From positions 2,356,001-2,420,000 of the forward strand of contig NZ_CP125295.1 of NCBI RefSeq assembly GCF_030412785.1: a DNA stretch of 64,000 nucleotides, in the 5' to 3' direction. This document shows positions 60,758-64,000 of the stretch, one piece after another; the first letter of the stretch is position 1; the number at the start of each line of letters is the position of its first letter. The DNA comes from Paraburkholderia sabiae. GTDB lineage: Bacteria > Pseudomonadota > Gammaproteobacteria > Burkholderiales > Burkholderiaceae. Position numbers and translations under genes: made by a program. The notes below the pieces were generated by a model. The model was not told the DNA's origin. It did not search any database and saw only the letters and a program-made list of their open reading frames with translations.

Positions 60758-61801
60758 TCAAAACCGCCCTTGGGCAATCTGCTCCCGCCGCGGCTCTCCT
60801 TGCCGCTCAAGCATCCATCCAGGATATTCAGCAGGCAAAGCACTAACCTCACCGAGCTTGGAAAGCTCATCACCACTCAGCTGCACATCGCAAGCAGCGA
60901 TATTGTCCTCAAGCTGCTCAACGCGCTTGGCGCCGACAATGACACTCATAACAGCCCGCTGATGCAGCAACCACGCCAGCGCAATCTGCGCAACAGAAAC
61001 ACCCTTCCCATCAGCAATCGTGCGCATCACATCAACACAATCAAACGCCCGATCCCGATTCACAGGCGGAAAATCGAACGTCGTGCGGCGACTGCCCGCT
61101 TCGCCCTGCTGCTCGCGTCCGTACTTGCCGCTCAACAGTCCACCCGCCAACGGACTCCACACCATCAACCCCAAGCCCTCGCTCTGCAGCATCGGCACCA
61201 GCTCACGCTCCAGATCGCGGCCCGCGATCGTGTAATACGCCTGCAACGTATCGAAGCGCGCAAGACCCAGGCGCTCCGAAATGCCCAACGCCTTCACGAT
61301 CTGCCACGCGGCCCAGTTCGATACGCCGACATAACGGACATGTCCATGCTGCACGAGCGTATCGAGCGCGCGCAGCGTCTCTTCGATCGGCGTCGCAGGA
61401 TCGAAGCCGTGGATCTGGTACAGATCGACGTGATCGAGCTGCAGTCGATGCAAGCTCGCCTTGATGCCGTCCATGATGTGGTAACGCGACGCGCCGCGCG
61501 CATTCGCGAAGTCGCCCGTCTGGCCGAAGACCTTCGTCGCGACAACCACGGAATCGCGCGGCACCTTGAGGTTCTTCAGCGCCTGTCCGGTGATCTGCTC
61601 GGAAACGCCCGATGAGTAGACGTCAGCCGTATCGATGAAATTGATGCCCGCGTCGATCGCGCGGCCAATCAGACGCTCGGCGTCGCTCTGCTGCAAATCG
61701 CCGATGTGCTGCCAGATGCCACCCGTGCCGCCAAATGTCATCGTGCCGAGGCACAGTTCCGACACGAAGACGCCAGTGCGGCCAAGCTGGTTGTATCGCA
61801 T
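60758..61801 (-). CDS. aldo/keto reductase
   Basis: 347 residues. The NADPH-dependent (alpha/beta)8 barrel has the catalytic tetrad D57, Y62, K90 and H131 (FIDTADVYSSG; ATKVFG; LYQIHGFD). The start MRYNQLGRTGVFVSELCLGT is typical of the YajO/Tas-like group. GVSNWAAWQIVKAL and VIVGAKRVEQLEDNI complete the cofactor site. The substrate is unknown. GGAG lies 9 bases before the ATG. Its 3' end borders the repeat array and it is the first ordinary gene to the right of the IS. Confidence 0.9.
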   Translation of the reverse strand: MRYNQLGRTGVFVSELCLGTMTFGGTGGIWQHIGDLQQSDAERLIGRAIDAGINFIDTADVYSSGVSEQITGQALKNLKVPRDSVVVATKVFGQTGDFANARGASRYHIMDGIKASLHRLQLDHVDLYQIHGFDPATPIEETLRALDTLVQHGHVRYVGVSNWAAWQIVKALGISERLGLARFDTLQAYYTIAGRDLERELVPMLQSEGLGLMVWSPLAGGLLSGKYGREQQGEAGSRRTTFDFPPVNRDRAFDCVDVMRTIADGKGVSVAQIALAWLLHQRAVMSVIVGAKRVEQLEDNIAACDVQLSGDELSKLGEVSALPAEYPGWMLERQGEPRREQIAQGRF

Positions 61802-62160
61802 GGTTCAAGACTCCACGTAGGTGATGAAGCGGTGCAGGATCAACCAGCATACTCAATGGCCGCGATAGCTGCTGGCGCGTTGCCATTGCATCGCGCGCGA
61901 TGTGGCGCGCTGCGGCTTGCATGTTTTCCCGATCCGGCCTATCCGCCTCATTCGCTGCAAGCCGGCGAGCAAAGAACGGCATAAAGTACCGCAATGCGCG
62001 ACGCGCAAGTGCGCCGAAATGGCAGACCGGTAGTTGCGTTATGGAAGCGAAGCGCAGCGCGCCCCTGCAAAACCTGCGAGACTGAGCGGGTCTAACGTTT
62101 TCACGGGTCCGCATCGACCGCGCCTTGGATATGCGGCGCCGCGCCCCCATCTTCGACGTC
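61802..62160. other. divergent intergenic region
   Basis: About 360 bases between the leftward aldo/keto reductase and the rightward helicase. No gene, terminator or clear promoter element is visible, including sigma-54 and LexA types. Confidence 0.45.

Positions 62161-64000
<1,840 letters not shown>

Overview
The window is GC-rich and almost fully coding. Its gene families point to Burkholderiales, most likely Paraburkholderia or Caballeronia: a Burkholderia-type Tad pilus locus, a Pel polysaccharide operon, an RpoN of the second-copy kind, DUF3034, DUF3175 and DUF1488 proteins, and a REP-like palindrome I associate with that group. The mix of adhesion, stress and transport genes without core translation genes would fit a secondary chromosome, but that is inference.

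Layout. (1) 1-12340, minus strand: Tad/Flp pilus operon (two flp, tadV, a gene of unknown function, rcpC, rcpA, a lipoprotein, tadZ, tadA, tadB, tadC, two TadE-like pseudopilins, tadG cut by the left edge). It has a good sigma-54 promoter at 12648-12662 and a divergent sigma-54 activator at 13317. (2) 14978-26052: two MFS transporters, a NIPSNAP protein, a large MscS-type channel, and a three-gene DNA repair operon (FAN1-like nuclease, DinG/XPD-like helicase with a Cas4-like nuclease region, SRPBCC protein) with a perfect LexA-type box in front. (3) 26515-30830: a tightly overlapping operon of a DUF3034 envelope protein, an exported truncated globin, an exported cupredoxin-like protein and a GGDEF/EAL enzyme. 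Then a FUSC protein and a TIGR03118 lipoprotein. (4) 33497-44796: rpoN followed by small stress-type genes (BON, PA2169-type, DUF1488, DUF4142, DJ-1/PfpI, topoisomerase IB, HAD, PRC-barrel, DUF3175, cation/proton antiporter and several small secreted or unknown proteins). (5) 45052-58041: complete pelABCDEFG operon. (6) 58051-60727: array of long-hairpin repeats with an IS481-family element in the loop of one palindrome. (7) 60758-64000: aldo/keto reductase and the start of an Lhr-type helicase.

How it fits together. The strongest new pattern is a likely local sigma-54 regulon. GG-N10-GC promoters of the TGGCAY-N5-TTGC type lie in front of rpoN itself, on both sides of several divergent stress genes in 35-43 kb, and in front of the Tad operon. 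Pel, Tad, the c-di-GMP enzyme and the activator together suggest a surface-attachment and biofilm region in which c-di-GMP and sigma-54 are the main inputs. The globin-cupredoxin-GGDEF/EAL operon looks like a periplasmic redox- or gas-sensing input to c-di-GMP and may be the least described system here.

Limits: all calls come from reading the sequence. Family names rest on recognised motifs and gene order, not on database searches. Promoter and structure calls are unscored matches.
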